Notes: generated by a model not told the origin, from the sequence alone. Positions 20,456 through 29,063 are shown, counted from the first letter of the stretch. The stretch: DNA of 64,000 nucleotides from Neobacillus niacini (GCF_023715785.1 NZ_JAMBOX010000014.1:1-64000); one strand, 5' to 3'. Numbers and translations: made by a program.

Positions 20456-20469
20456 TGTAAGCGTTTGCT
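20456..20469 (-). promoter_or_regulatory. Candidate CcpA cre site upstream of fixA
   Basis: TGTAAGCGTTTGCT matches the cre consensus TGWAANCGNTNWCA at 10 of 12 fixed positions and lies between the fixA start codon and its likely promoter. This suggests carbon catabolite control of fixABCX; it is inferred from the motif only. Confidence 0.35.
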
Positions 20470-20833
20470 GGATGGTTTATTAAAATGCTTTTATTTACGA
20501 TATATGTATCGAAATAAAAGCATATTACCCAATATTAATCGTTTTCTAATATGTTTTATGTCAATTGCAAAAAAACAGGAGTTAAAAAAAAACTATCGAT
20601 AAACGTCATTTTTTTAGAAGGAAAAACATAAGAAGATTTCAAATGGTGAAGACCGTGATGTGTTGTCTCTATGATTATACTAATTTAACTATATGAAATA
20701 TTGAGATATAAACAATGATAAAAATCACATCTACTGTCTAAATTTGTTGAAATTATTAATAACTGGAGTTAACAAAGGAGAAATGTTGTCTGATACATTT
20801 AGAAGAATTAACTGAAGATGCTAAAACCTTCTT

Positions 20834-20902
20834 GTACTATAAGGTCTTTTTTCCGCATTCAGAGCTACTGATGTTAGCGAAATAAAGACCTTATTTCAGT
20901 AC
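20834..20902. repeat. Long inverted repeat in the fixA upstream region
   Basis: The 20422-20929 stretch has no convincing gene. Its main feature is an imperfect stem of about 23 bp: GTACT-ATAAGGTCTTT and a CCGC-side extension (20834-20856) pair with GCGAAATAAAGACCTTAT and AGTAC (20877-20902). It lies downstream of the Spo0E-like gene and may be its terminator, although the following T run is weak. Confidence 0.5.
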
Positions 20903-20929
20903 CTTTATTATTGTCTATTGCAAAAATGA

Positions 20930-21190
20930 TTAAACTAAGACCTTGGGCCAAATCATGATCATCTCTTTAAAAGCAAATCGGACCTCTTCGCATTGTCGGG
21001 AGGCTTGTCCCATCATTTTATGATATTCATTGATTAGTTCGTCCAATTCCTGACTGTATTTAATTGTTTCTTCACTAGTAAAACCAAAGGTATTTGCGCT
21101 CTTTATCATTAAGTCCCTTTTGACCTTAATCTCTTCAATAATATCGTTTTGAACTTCACTTTCGCTTATGCCATTACTATACTCGAACAA
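20930..21190 (-). CDS. Spo0E-like aspartyl-phosphate phosphatase
   Basis: 86 aa. The Spo0E signature is complete: two helices with an IEEIKVKRDLMIKSANTFG first helix and the diagnostic SQELDELINEYHK motif. Spo0E proteins dephosphorylate Spo0A~P and delay sporulation. The start is a TTG with GGGGGA 6 nt upstream. The protein extends about 20 residues past the usual two-helix core. It sits alone between the fix operon and mtnE. Confidence 0.85.
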   Translation of the reverse strand: MFEYSNGISESEVQNDIIEEIKVKRDLMIKSANTFGFTSEETIKYSQELDELINEYHKMMGQASRQCEEVRFAFKEMIMIWPKVLV

Positions 21191-21515
21191 TGTTATCCCC
21201 CTGCCTCATACACTCTTACTGTAATTCGCTAAAAAATTAGACTACTTGATGAATTATGACAAGAAAATTTGTAAAAGTAAATACATTCGCAAAAGTAGAC
21301 AAAACATTATAAAACTCTCGTTTTTCGACATTTTTTCTGCTGTTATTCTTGTTTTTACGACAAATATCACAGCTTGTTCTGAATGGTAACTCGTTGTAAA
21401 ATAACACGGACTTTTCTTAAAAACCTCTTGACTTTTCAGCCAAGAATTGAACATCAAATTTTCTTGAAATATTTATTGTGACCAAAGTCCCTGTGTAAAT
21501 TTTAATCCATATTGA
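21191..21515. other. Intergenic region without a convincing gene
   Basis: AT-rich. It holds the 5' flank of the Spo0E-like gene and the 3' flank of mtnE. A 67-codon minus-strand open frame here has no ribosome site or family resemblance. No clear terminator was seen. Confidence 0.4.
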
Positions 21516-22691
21516 CTATCTTTTAAAAAGATCCAACCTGCCAATTCTTCGAACTGCTTCAACCAACCGATCCTCATTTGTTAATAGTCCTACGCGGACA
21601 TAGCCTTCACCGGAGGTCCCAAAGCCGATACCCGGTGCCACAATAATGTGGGCCTTTTCTAGAAGCAAATCGGAAAAATCCACGGATGTAAATCCTTCGG
21701 GCACCTTGAGCCAAGCAAAAAATGATCCTTGGGGAGCCGTCACATTCCATCCCAAGTCACGAAGTCCGCCAATAAAAACATTACGCCTGCGCTCATACAG
21801 GGCATTTAATTCCTTGACACATTCCTGAGGTCCTGTAAGCGCTTCGGCTGCCGCCTCCTGTATGGCTCCAAATAAACTGACATAAAGGTGATCTTGGAGG
21901 AGCTCAAGTGCAGCAATTACACTTTCGTTACCAACAGCGAAACCGACACGCCAACCTGCCATATTATAGGCTTTTGATAGCGTGTATATTTCGATGCCTA
22001 TTTCTTTGGCACCTTTTGCCTGAAGAAAGCTCGGCGGTTTTAATCCGTCAAAACCAATGGCGCCATAGGCAAAATCATGAACAACACAAATGTTATGCTC
22101 ATTCGCGAGCTTCACTGTTTCCTCGAAAAATTCGGGGGTTGCCTGGGCACCTGTCGGATTATTTGGATAGTTAAGGAACATTAATTTTGCCTTTGCCAAA
22201 ATCTCCGGGGAAAGTTTATCATAGTCAGGCAAAAACTGATTTTCTTCTGTAAATGGCATTGTCGTCATTTCAGCCCCTGCCAAGGCAACACCAGACCAAT
22301 AATCCGGATATCCGGGGTCAGGGACAAGGATTGTATCTCCCGGATTGAGCAGGCACTGCGGAATTTCTACCAACCCAGCTTTGCCGCCAAACAGTATGGC
22401 AACTTCCTTATCTGGATTAATCGAAACACCATATTCCCGCAGGTAAAAATGTGCCGCTGCCTGTTTTAGAAAAGGAAACCCTTGAAATGGAGAATACTTA
22501 TGATTCACCGGATTCGCAGCGGCTTCCTGGACCTTTGCGACAATATGTTGGGGAGTGGGCTGATCTGGATTGCCTTGCCCAAGGTTAATTACATCATAGC
22601 CCTGTTCAATGTATAGCCCGGCTTTTTTTACTAACGAGGCAAAAAATTGCTTTGGAAGACTTTTTAATAGTTCTGATTGCGGAAATTTCAT
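21516..22691 (-). CDS. mtnE: Methionine-salvage aminotransferase MtnE
   Basis: 391 aa PLP-dependent class I/II aminotransferase. It strongly resembles B. subtilis MtnE (YkrV) from the N-terminus (LKSLPKQFFASLV, INLGQGNPDQPTP) through VLFGGKAGLVE-type, DPGYPDYWSGV and the PLP-lysine loop IYTLSKAYNMAGWR. MtnE converts 2-keto-4-methylthiobutyrate to methionine using glutamine or other donors. The ATG at 22691 gives the canonical start; a GTG five codons upstream is possible. In B. subtilis mtnU is beside it; here mtnU survives only as a divergent remnant. Confidence 0.88.
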   Translation of the reverse strand: MKFPQSELLKSLPKQFFASLVKKAGLYIEQGYDVINLGQGNPDQPTPQHIVAKVQEAAANPVNHKYSPFQGFPFLKQAAAHFYLREYGVSINPDKEVAILFGGKAGLVEIPQCLLNPGDTILVPDPGYPDYWSGVALAGAEMTTMPFTEENQFLPDYDKLSPEILAKAKLMFLNYPNNPTGAQATPEFFEETVKLANEHNICVVHDFAYGAIGFDGLKPPSFLQAKGAKEIGIEIYTLSKAYNMAGWRVGFAVGNESVIAALELLQDHLYVSLFGAIQEAAAEALTGPQECVKELNALYERRRNVFIGGLRDLGWNVTAPQGSFFAWLKVPEGFTSVDFSDLLLEKAHIIVAPGIGFGTSGEGYVRVGLLTNEDRLVEAVRRIGRLDLFKR

Positions 22692-22789
22692 CACATTCTC
22701 ACCCACTTTTTTTATTATAAGGTTGAAATTCTAGTCACAAATGATATTACTTTATAACAGCTTGTAAAGTAAAAATTCAGAATTTTACT

Positions 22790-23037
22790 ATGAGGAGAGA
22801 GAAAGGTAATTTAAAAATTGCTTGTCTGCAAATGGATATTGCTTTTGGCGAACCAGATAAAAATTACGGCTCCGTTGCAAATGTTAACGACAGCGGGGTG
22901 AGCTTGTTTGTCAGTACAGTAAACTGGCTGGTGAAACCGAGGAAATTTTATCAGCAGAAATCGATCTGGATCTGGTCAAAAATATTCGCAGTCAAATCCC
23001 GATTTTTACCGACCGCAAACCGGAGTATTATAACTAA
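22790..23037 (+). pseudogene. mtnU: Remnant of mtnU (nitrilase-family omega-amidase)
   Basis: The left end encodes LKIACLQMDIAFGEPDKNY, the N-terminus of an MtnU/Nit2-type carbon-nitrogen hydrolase. After a break, a different frame ending at 23037 encodes the C-terminus (ETEEILSAEIDLDLVKNI, then IPIFTDRKPEYYN and stop). Roughly 190 central codons, including the catalytic Cys and Lys, are missing. A GAGGAGAG-type ribosome site and the terminator survive at either end. The divergent position beside mtnE is as expected for mtnU. It is a deletion-derived pseudogene; the open frame running through to 23089 is a chance fusion. Confidence 0.8.
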
Positions 23038-23079
23038 AAAGCATGGCAGGAGGGGGAATGCCCCTGACTGCCATGCTTT
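23038..23079. terminator. Bidirectional terminator
   Basis: AAAGCATGGCAG (23038-23049) pairs with CTGCCATGCTTT (23068-23079), 12 bp perfect. It serves the oxidoreductase operon on the minus strand and formerly mtnU on the plus strand. Confidence 0.9.
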
Positions 23080-23083
23080 ACTA

Positions 23084-25378
23084 TTATAACCATTGATTTT
23101 CATGCCTAGCTATGAGCCGTTGCCATCTCTTCTCCACTTCTGTTTCAAACTGTTCCACTAAATGTTTGTTTTCTTCTTTTAGTAGATGTTTTGTTTTACC
23201 CATGTATTTAAACCACTCGGTTACCGGAACACGCTTTTTCTTCTCCTCAGGATTGTAGGTAACCGTTGTTACCCCCTGCTCCACCTCGTAAAGTGGGAAG
23301 AAGCAAGAATTGACGGCTGCTTCAAGAATTTTTGTCCCGTAGCGGTCTTCGGATTTCCAGTTAAGCGGACAGGTAATTAACAGTTTGCCATATACCGGGC
23401 CCACATTTTGTGCATACCACTGGGCTTTGGCACCTTTCTTGACCAGATCCTGCGGGAATGCTTCCGATCCGGTAAAAACATAAGGAATATTGGTGGCTGC
23501 CATGATTTGAACGGTGTCTTTATGGTGGAAAGACTTCCCTTTTTGTGTCTTTCCGACGCCGGATGTGCTGGTCATATGGCCGAGCGGTGTGGAATAAGAC
23601 ATTTGCGAACCAGTATTCATGTAGCCTTCATTGTCGTATTCCAGCATAATCAATTTATGGCCGCGTAGTGCCGTACCAATTGCTGAACCCATACCGATAT
23701 CCATGCCGCCGTCACCGGTAATCATGACGAATGTTGCATCATCAGATACATTGATCTCTCCGCGGCGCTTTAATTCCATAAACGCCTCAACAGTACCCGA
23801 TAAGGTTGCGGCACCATTTTGGAATAGGTTGTGCATCATCGTTTGCTTATGTGAACTGTATGGATAGGCTGTTGTTGTAACATAGGCGCAACCTGTTTGG
23901 AATAGGGTGACAATATCGCCTTCAATCCCCTTAAAGAATAATTCAAGTCCGCCGAAAATACCGCAGCCAGGGCAGGCCCCATGGCCAGAAGCGATTCGTT
24001 TCGGTTTCGAAGTCAACATTCTTAGCGGCGGGATTTTCACCTTTAATTTATTTGTTTCTTCGTCCATTTTGACTTCTATCAATCCGGATTTATACACATC
24101 GCCATGCTGAGGGGCAATGACAGGCTTCAGAATTTTCTCAGGATTCCCCGGAACCACACCAAAATAGTCAAACGGCTTCTCAGCATAGCCCCTCTCCATA
24201 GCGTCAATGGCCATCTTGAAGAATTCATGGGCATCACTCGCATAGAAATCCTTGCCGCCCATGCCAAAAACTCGGCTTAAAACGATTGTTTTGTTATCCT
24301 TGTCATCTTGAAGCGCAGATTTCACTTCATGAGTCAAATTAGGTCCATGAGCGCCATAAGAATCAGCACGTTCGCCAACTAATAATGCTTTCACATTTTT
24401 CAAGGCTTTACGGATTTCCATGGCTGGGAATGGACGAATAATATTCGGGCTGATTACCCCTGCTTTAATGCCTTGGGCACGAAGCTGATCAACAACATCC
24501 TTGGCCGACTCGGCAGCGGAGTTTAAGAGGAATAATGCAACTTCGGCATCTTCCATTTTATATAAATCTAGAACAGGGTATTCTCTTCCGGAAAGCTTTG
24601 CATACTCTGATGCAACTTCCTTGAACACTTCTGCAGCATTGTACATTGCCTCTGACTGCTGGAAGTGATTATTCATCAAATCCTCACCGTTCATATGGGC
24701 ACCGATTGTCACCGGCTGCTTCGGATCCCTAATAAAATTGTAATCAGTCGGACACTCGCCGACAAATTGTTGAACGACACGGCGATCTTTAAAGTATTCG
24801 ACTCTGCGCTTTTGATGGGAGGTCCAGAATCCATCATATGCGACAATAACCGGCAAGCGGACCTTGGAATGCTCGGCCACTTTCAACGCCATAATATTCA
24901 TATCGTAAACAGCCTGAGGCGTTCTTGCCGTCAAAATTACCCAGCCTGTGTTCAATCCGTAGTAAAGATCAGAGTGGTCACCGCGGATATCAAGCGGACC
25001 GCTTACAGCACGAGTCACCAGGTTCATAACCATTGGAAATCTTGTGCCTGCCTGGACCGGCAATTGTTCAATCATATATAAGAAACCATTGGCGCTAGTT
25101 GCATTGAATACACGGGCGCCGGTAGCAGCTGCTCCATAACAAATTCCAGCCGAACCATGTTCGCCATCTGCCGGAATTAGCTTTATATCGTGTTCACCGC
25201 GGGCTTTCATCTGATCTAAAAACTGGGCAACTTCAGTTGAAGGAGTGATTGGGAAGTAACCCATGATATGATAATTGATCTGTGCTGCTGCCATTGCAGC
25301 CATTTCATTTCCTGATTCAAAGGTTGAAACCTGTTCGGCAACCCCTTTGGAAGTCAATTTATCTTCTAAAATAGCCAT
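23084..25378 (-). CDS. 2-oxoacid:ferredoxin oxidoreductase, fused alpha-beta subunit
   Basis: 764 aa. Residues 1-400 form a PorA-type alpha subunit (YFPITPSTEV at 41-50, DIRGDHSDL near 130-137). Residues 450-764 form the PorB-type TPP-binding beta subunit (CPGCG at 469-473, GDGGMDIG at 555-562). The enzyme converts pyruvate, or a related 2-oxoacid, plus CoA to acyl-CoA, CO2 and reduced ferredoxin or flavodoxin. The subunits are usually separate chains or one long NifJ; an alpha-beta fusion plus a gamma-delta fusion is less common. It starts within the stop of the upstream gene (TAATG, 1-nt overlap). The substrate cannot be fixed from sequence alone; pyruvate is most likely. Confidence 0.88.
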   Translation of the reverse strand: MAILEDKLTSKGVAEQVSTFESGNEMAAMAAAQINYHIMGYFPITPSTEVAQFLDQMKARGEHDIKLIPADGEHGSAGICYGAAATGARVFNATSANGFLYMIEQLPVQAGTRFPMVMNLVTRAVSGPLDIRGDHSDLYYGLNTGWVILTARTPQAVYDMNIMALKVAEHSKVRLPVIVAYDGFWTSHQKRRVEYFKDRRVVQQFVGECPTDYNFIRDPKQPVTIGAHMNGEDLMNNHFQQSEAMYNAAEVFKEVASEYAKLSGREYPVLDLYKMEDAEVALFLLNSAAESAKDVVDQLRAQGIKAGVISPNIIRPFPAMEIRKALKNVKALLVGERADSYGAHGPNLTHEVKSALQDDKDNKTIVLSRVFGMGGKDFYASDAHEFFKMAIDAMERGYAEKPFDYFGVVPGNPEKILKPVIAPQHGDVYKSGLIEVKMDEETNKLKVKIPPLRMLTSKPKRIASGHGACPGCGIFGGLELFFKGIEGDIVTLFQTGCAYVTTTAYPYSSHKQTMMHNLFQNGAATLSGTVEAFMELKRRGEINVSDDATFVMITGDGGMDIGMGSAIGTALRGHKLIMLEYDNEGYMNTGSQMSYSTPLGHMTSTSGVGKTQKGKSFHHKDTVQIMAATNIPYVFTGSEAFPQDLVKKGAKAQWYAQNVGPVYGKLLITCPLNWKSEDRYGTKILEAAVNSCFFPLYEVEQGVTTVTYNPEEKKKRVPVTEWFKYMGKTKHLLKEENKHLVEQFETEVEKRWQRLIARHENQWL

Positions 25379-26391
25379 TATAAACTACCTCCTGCTGCAT
25401 AAGGAAAGTTTTTCTTCACGCGGTTTGCGTCTGCATAACCGATCATTTCCCGAAGATCTTTAAGCGCATCTGTCGGACAGGCCTCCACGCATTTTAGACA
25501 GCCTTTGCAATATTGATAATCAATCCCTTTAAGGAACATTTGCTTTCTTCCGCGCTTGTCCTCGCCCTCTTCCCATACGAAACAGTAATCCGGACAAACA
25601 TTATCACACGCGGCGCAATCAATACATTTTTCACGATTTAATTCAGGAAGGAACCCTTGTCTTGAACCGCTTAAATCTTTTAAAATACTATTTGCCTGAG
25701 CAGTAATTACACCGCCAAGCTCCTGCGTTAAAAATCCAAGCTGAGGCTGTGGACGGACAAACGCCTTGCCTACTGCACCATCAGGAACAGCATAGGATTT
25801 GAACTGTACTTCATTGTAACCGCGGTCAAAAGTTCGTAAATTCGGCTCAACCAAATGTGGATACTTTTTCTCAAATGTTTTGCGAATAACATTTTTCATT
25901 GCTTCAGGGTCAAGGAAATCACAAATTCTGAATAGTGCCCCAAGCATCGCGGTATTAACTTTTGTTTTTTCTTCAACGGCGATGGTTAACGCGTCAACAA
26001 CAGCCAGAGTACCGTACTCAAGTTGTAAATCCTTTTTTACATCATCAAAATCTCTTGTAGTATTGACCAACACAATCCCATCAGCAGGCAAACCGCTGAC
26101 AACATTTACTGTTTTATACAAAGCTTCGTGAAACACACCAACAACATGCGGTTGTTCAATTGGGCTGTGATCGCGAATTTCCACATCCGGGTCGCAAAAA
26201 CGGATAAAACTCTTAACCGGGGATCCCTTTTTCTCGGAACCGTAAGATGAAAAGTTCGACCCTCTAAGACCTAGGCTTAGGACACCGGCTTCTGCCAGCA
26301 TTTTTCCGGCTAGATTGGCCCCGAGGCCGCCGATGGATTCCAAACGGATTTCAAAAAATCCTAGTTCATTTTTTTTCGGTAAAATTGACAT
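25378..26391 (-). CDS. 2-oxoacid:ferredoxin oxidoreductase, fused gamma-delta subunit
   Basis: 337 aa. Residues 10-200 are the gamma domain (IRLESIGGLGANLAGKML). The C-terminus is a delta-type 2x[4Fe-4S] ferredoxin domain with CIDCAACDNVCPDYC (256-270) and CKGCLKCVEACP (295-306). The clusters carry electrons from the TPP site to external ferredoxin. The ATG at 26391 was chosen because GAGGAGGGGG lies about 7 nt upstream; the frame continues 35 codons further but that stretch lacks a ribosome site. First gene of a two-gene operon with translational coupling; an FNR-like box lies about 100 nt upstream. Confidence 0.88.
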   Translation of the reverse strand: MSILPKKNELGFFEIRLESIGGLGANLAGKMLAEAGVLSLGLRGSNFSSYGSEKKGSPVKSFIRFCDPDVEIRDHSPIEQPHVVGVFHEALYKTVNVVSGLPADGIVLVNTTRDFDDVKKDLQLEYGTLAVVDALTIAVEEKTKVNTAMLGALFRICDFLDPEAMKNVIRKTFEKKYPHLVEPNLRTFDRGYNEVQFKSYAVPDGAVGKAFVRPQPQLGFLTQELGGVITAQANSILKDLSGSRQGFLPELNREKCIDCAACDNVCPDYCFVWEEGEDKRGRKQMFLKGIDYQYCKGCLKCVEACPTDALKDLREMIGYADANRVKKNFPYAAGGSL

Positions 26392-26488
26392 AATGTCCCC
26401 CTCCTCACTTCGTTCAAAAAAACTACACGAAAAAGACATAAAAAATTTAACTTCCAAAACCATTGTAGGACATTTATATTTAATTAGC

Positions 26489-26504
26489 TGTGACAAAAAT
26501 CAAA
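26489..26504. promoter_or_regulatory. FNR-like box upstream of the oxidoreductase operon
   Basis: TGTGA-N6-TCAAA matches the Bacillus/E. coli FNR consensus TGTGA-N6-TCACA at 9 of 10 positions, 98-113 nt before the start codon of the gamma-delta gene. Anaerobic induction would suit an oxygen-labile enzyme. The rest of 26392-26750 is AT-rich, with a TATAAT near 26710 that may serve the divergent radical-SAM gene. Confidence 0.4.
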
Positions 26505-26750
26505 CATGTGCCAAAAATCTATGAAACACTTTATCTTTTTACATATAAATCATTATCAAATCAAATTATTTAATTATATAACAGATTTTAGGTTGTAATA
26601 TAACAGTTAGTTTCATCATAACAAAATGGTTGGCAGCTGTTTTCTGGGATCAATCGCGTTTCGCGTGTTAACAAGGGGTTGTCCACTGTCTTTTACGGTA
26701 AAAATAAGTTATAATTATATATTGTTTTATTTTTGAAAAGGAGCTATTTC

Positions 26751-28499
26751 ATGAAGGTTATTTGTTCTACATTAAATGCAAAATACATTCACACTAATCT
26801 TGCCATACGTTGCTTGAAGGCATATGCCTCTCCCGAATATGATGTGAAATTGAAAGAATATACCATAAAGGACCCAGTGATGAATATTGTTTCAGATCTC
26901 CATCAACAAAAAGCAGATGTTATTGGTTTCAGCTGTTATATATGGAATATTGAAGAAACATTAAAGGTTATCAATATGCTTAAAAAAATTGACACGGAGC
27001 TAAGGATTGTCTTAGGGGGACCTGAAGTGTCCTACGATACAAAAGAATGGATGGAAAAGTACCCTGAGATTGATTACGTCGTCATGGGCGAAGGGGAACA
27101 AACATTTAAACAGCTGTTAACCGAACTGGAGACCACCAATAATTTGCAAAATGTCCATGGTGTAGCCTACCGGGATACTGCCGGCAAGATCGTCATTACC
27201 CCGCAGCGGAATAAACTCGATTTAAAGGAACTTCCCTCCCCTTTTCGCTTTTCCGAGGATATCCCGCATTTGGGTAAACGGGTTACTTATATAGAAACAA
27301 GTCGGGGCTGCCCCTTTAGCTGCCAATTTTGTCTCTCATCGATTGAGGTTGGAGTCCGTTATTTTGAACGGGATAGGATTAAGGAAGATATTCGTTATTT
27401 GATGGCAAACGGTGCTAAGACGATTAAGTTCGTTGACCGCACTTTTAACATTAGCCGCAGTTATGCGATGGAAATGTTTCGCTTTTTGATCGATGAACAT
27501 CTGCCCGGGACTGTGTTCCAATTTGAGATTACCGCTGACATTATGCGTCCTGAGGTCATTGAATTTTTGAATCAGGAGGCGCCAAAAGGCTTATTCCGTT
27601 TTGAAATTGGTGTTCAATCCACCAATGACTATACGAATGAGCTTGTCATGCGCAAACAGAATTTTGCCAAACTGACCAGAACCGTCACCATGGTGAAAGA
27701 AGGCAAAAAAATTGACCAGCATCTGGATTTGATTGCCGGTCTTCCGGGGGAAGACTATTCCTCATTTCGAAAAACCTTTAACGATGTTTTTGAAATGAGG
27801 CCGGAGGAGTTGCAACTTGGCTTTTTAAAAATGCTGCGCGGTACTGGGGTAAGGCTGCGCGCTGCAGAGCATAATTATGTATATATGGACCATTCCCCTT
27901 ATGAAATCCTAAGCAATAATGTTTTGCCTTTCGATGATATTGTCAGGATTAAGCAAGTGGAGGATGTCTTGGAAAAGTATTGGAACGACCATCGCATGGA
28001 TACTACTGTAGAGTATTTGGTAACTCATGTTTTTCCGACTCCGTTTGATTTCTTTCAGGAATTTGGGTCCTATTGGGATGAACAGGGTTGGTCAAGAATT
28101 GGGCATCAGCTCGAGGATTTGTTCCGGAGATTATTTTCGTTTTTGCAGCAGAAATCCGTCGAAGATATGGATGTTATTATCGGCTTAATGAAGTATGATT
28201 ACCTGATCAAACATAAATATAAACCAAGGAAGCCATGGTGGGAGCACACATTGGAAAAAAGCAGCCGGACCAAAATCTACAGTCTTCTAAGCGAATCACC
28301 AATGCTTGCTGGAGAGGATTTCTCCCAATTAAAGCTGGATGAAAAAGACTTATACAAGCATACGGTGCTTGAACACCTATCCTTTGATTTAACAAAGTAC
28401 CTCAATACAGGAGAGATTGATAAACATCCGGGGTATTTATTGGCCTATTTCGACCCTTCCAGTCAAAATACACATGTATTTTCGTTTTTAGAAAGGTAA
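26751..28499 (+). CDS. B12-binding-domain radical SAM protein
   Basis: 582 aa. An N-terminal cobalamin-binding-like domain (about 1-135, with VIGFSCYIWNIEET and LGGPEVSYD) is followed by a radical SAM core with CPFSCQFC (Cys187, Cys191, Cys194) holding the 4Fe-4S cluster, and a DUF4080-like C-terminal region. Proteins of this architecture do methylations or rearrangements or act as anaerobic cyclases; the substrate is unknown. The ATG at 26751 is preceded by AAAAGGAG; an ATG six codons earlier lies upstream of that site. Monocistronic, with a good terminator. Confidence 0.88.
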   Translation: MKVICSTLNAKYIHTNLAIRCLKAYASPEYDVKLKEYTIKDPVMNIVSDLHQQKADVIGFSCYIWNIEETLKVINMLKKIDTELRIVLGGPEVSYDTKEWMEKYPEIDYVVMGEGEQTFKQLLTELETTNNLQNVHGVAYRDTAGKIVITPQRNKLDLKELPSPFRFSEDIPHLGKRVTYIETSRGCPFSCQFCLSSIEVGVRYFERDRIKEDIRYLMANGAKTIKFVDRTFNISRSYAMEMFRFLIDEHLPGTVFQFEITADIMRPEVIEFLNQEAPKGLFRFEIGVQSTNDYTNELVMRKQNFAKLTRTVTMVKEGKKIDQHLDLIAGLPGEDYSSFRKTFNDVFEMRPEELQLGFLKMLRGTGVRLRAAEHNYVYMDHSPYEILSNNVLPFDDIVRIKQVEDVLEKYWNDHRMDTTVEYLVTHVFPTPFDFFQEFGSYWDEQGWSRIGHQLEDLFRRLFSFLQQKSVEDMDVIIGLMKYDYLIKHKYKPRKPWWEHTLEKSSRTKIYSLLSESPMLAGEDFSQLKLDEKDLYKHTVLEHLSFDLTKYLNTGEIDKHPGYLLAYFDPSSQNTHVFSFLER

Positions 28500-28500
28500 A

Positions 28501-28521
28501 AAGCCGGATTTTTCCGGCTTA
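28501..28521. terminator. Bidirectional terminator
   Basis: AAGCCGGA pairs with TCCGGCTT, flanked by A- and T-rich sequence, between the convergent radical-SAM gene and the two small genes. The stop codon of the 43-aa gene overlaps its right edge. Confidence 0.8.
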
Positions 28522-28650
28522 TTTTTTACTCTCTTTTTTCCTGAACAACTTTCTCAAATTTTCCTTCAACGGTACACCGTTTACGTCGCCGATTTCCACG
28601 CTAAATTCCTCAATCGGAATCCTAGGCGGAGTTTTGCGTCGGCCTTTCAT
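28519..28650 (-). CDS. 43-aa basic small protein
   Basis: 43 aa: MKGRRKTPPRIPIEEF, then a short acidic-hydrophobic core (SVEIGDVNGVPLKENL) and a basic tail. Its ATG directly follows the stop of the upstream 53-aa gene (TAA-ATG), so the two form a coupled pair, although no independent ribosome site is obvious beyond the GGGAAGAAG run. Not recognised. Confidence 0.6.
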   Translation of the reverse strand: MKGRRKTPPRIPIEEFSVEIGDVNGVPLKENLRKLFRKKESKK

Positions 28651-28812
28651 TTAGCTTCTTCCCTTTTTTCCTTGTTTGGAATTGCGGTTTTGAAATCTAA
28701 TGGCATTGTTGTCATCCGTAAATTCGGCCGAGAATTCACTTTCCTGAATATTTTTCTTAGGTGTTTTGCTGTATTTCTCGACTGCATCAAATTCTGCCTT
28801 GCGCTTTGCCAT
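28651..28812 (-). CDS. 53-aa hydrophilic small protein
   Basis: 53 aa, beginning MAKRKAEFDAVEKYSKTPKK, with a central ESEFSAEFTDDNNAIRF and a basic end KQGKKGRS. A very strong AGGGAGGT ribosome site precedes the ATG. The size, high charge and position beside spore genes suggest a spore- or sporulation-associated peptide, but that is inference; no family was recognised. Cotranscribed with the 43-aa gene. Confidence 0.65.
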   Translation of the reverse strand: MAKRKAEFDAVEKYSKTPKKNIQESEFSAEFTDDNNAIRFQNRNSKQGKKGRS

Positions 28813-28896
28813 CAGTAGACCTCCCTAAAAATTATCGTTACAACTATAGTTTTTAACAAATTTTTTATAAACATTCCTTTCCTTATTTTTTCTTAA

Positions 28897-29022
28897 ATGG
28901 AAACTCGCCGACTGGCGAGTCCGGTAGGCCGAAGACAGAGGCGTAGTTGAACTTATGCGTGCGAAGCTGTGATAAAAAAATTTGGTAAAAATTTTATATT
29001 CCTTATTAGCTAAATAAAATTT
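28897..29022 (+). repeat. Structured repeat, copy A
   Basis: A sequence of about 125 bp that recurs at 29717-29842. The core has a perfect hairpin (ACTCGCC/GGCGAGT, 28903-28920), a second small stem around TCCGGTAGG, the conserved string GAAGACAGAGGC and an ATGCG. The tail TTTRGTAAAAATTT...TTATTAGCTAAA is also shared. It lies between the divergent 53-aa gene and the DUF3905 gene. It could be a small RNA, a leader, or a short mobile element. Confidence 0.7.
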
Positions 29023-29063
29023 GACTTTATGAACAAAATAAAAATAAACGAGGGGGGATCATC

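Noticed and set aside
20790..20880. Possible frameshifted small gene (ribosome-site-like AAAGGAG followed by a 30-codon frame)
   Set aside because: No usable start codon in the long frame, and it overlaps the inverted repeat; likely chance.
21254..21457. 67-codon minus-strand frame with hydrophobic end
   Set aside because: No ribosome site and no family resemblance, in an AT-rich gap.
22790..23089. 99-codon open frame read as a functional gene
   Set aside because: Only its first 20 codons match MtnU; the true C-terminal part lies in another frame, so it is a remnant.
28901..28945. Hammerhead-ribozyme reading of the repeat
   Set aside because: The CUGANGA and GAAA core elements are not both present; only a loose resemblance.
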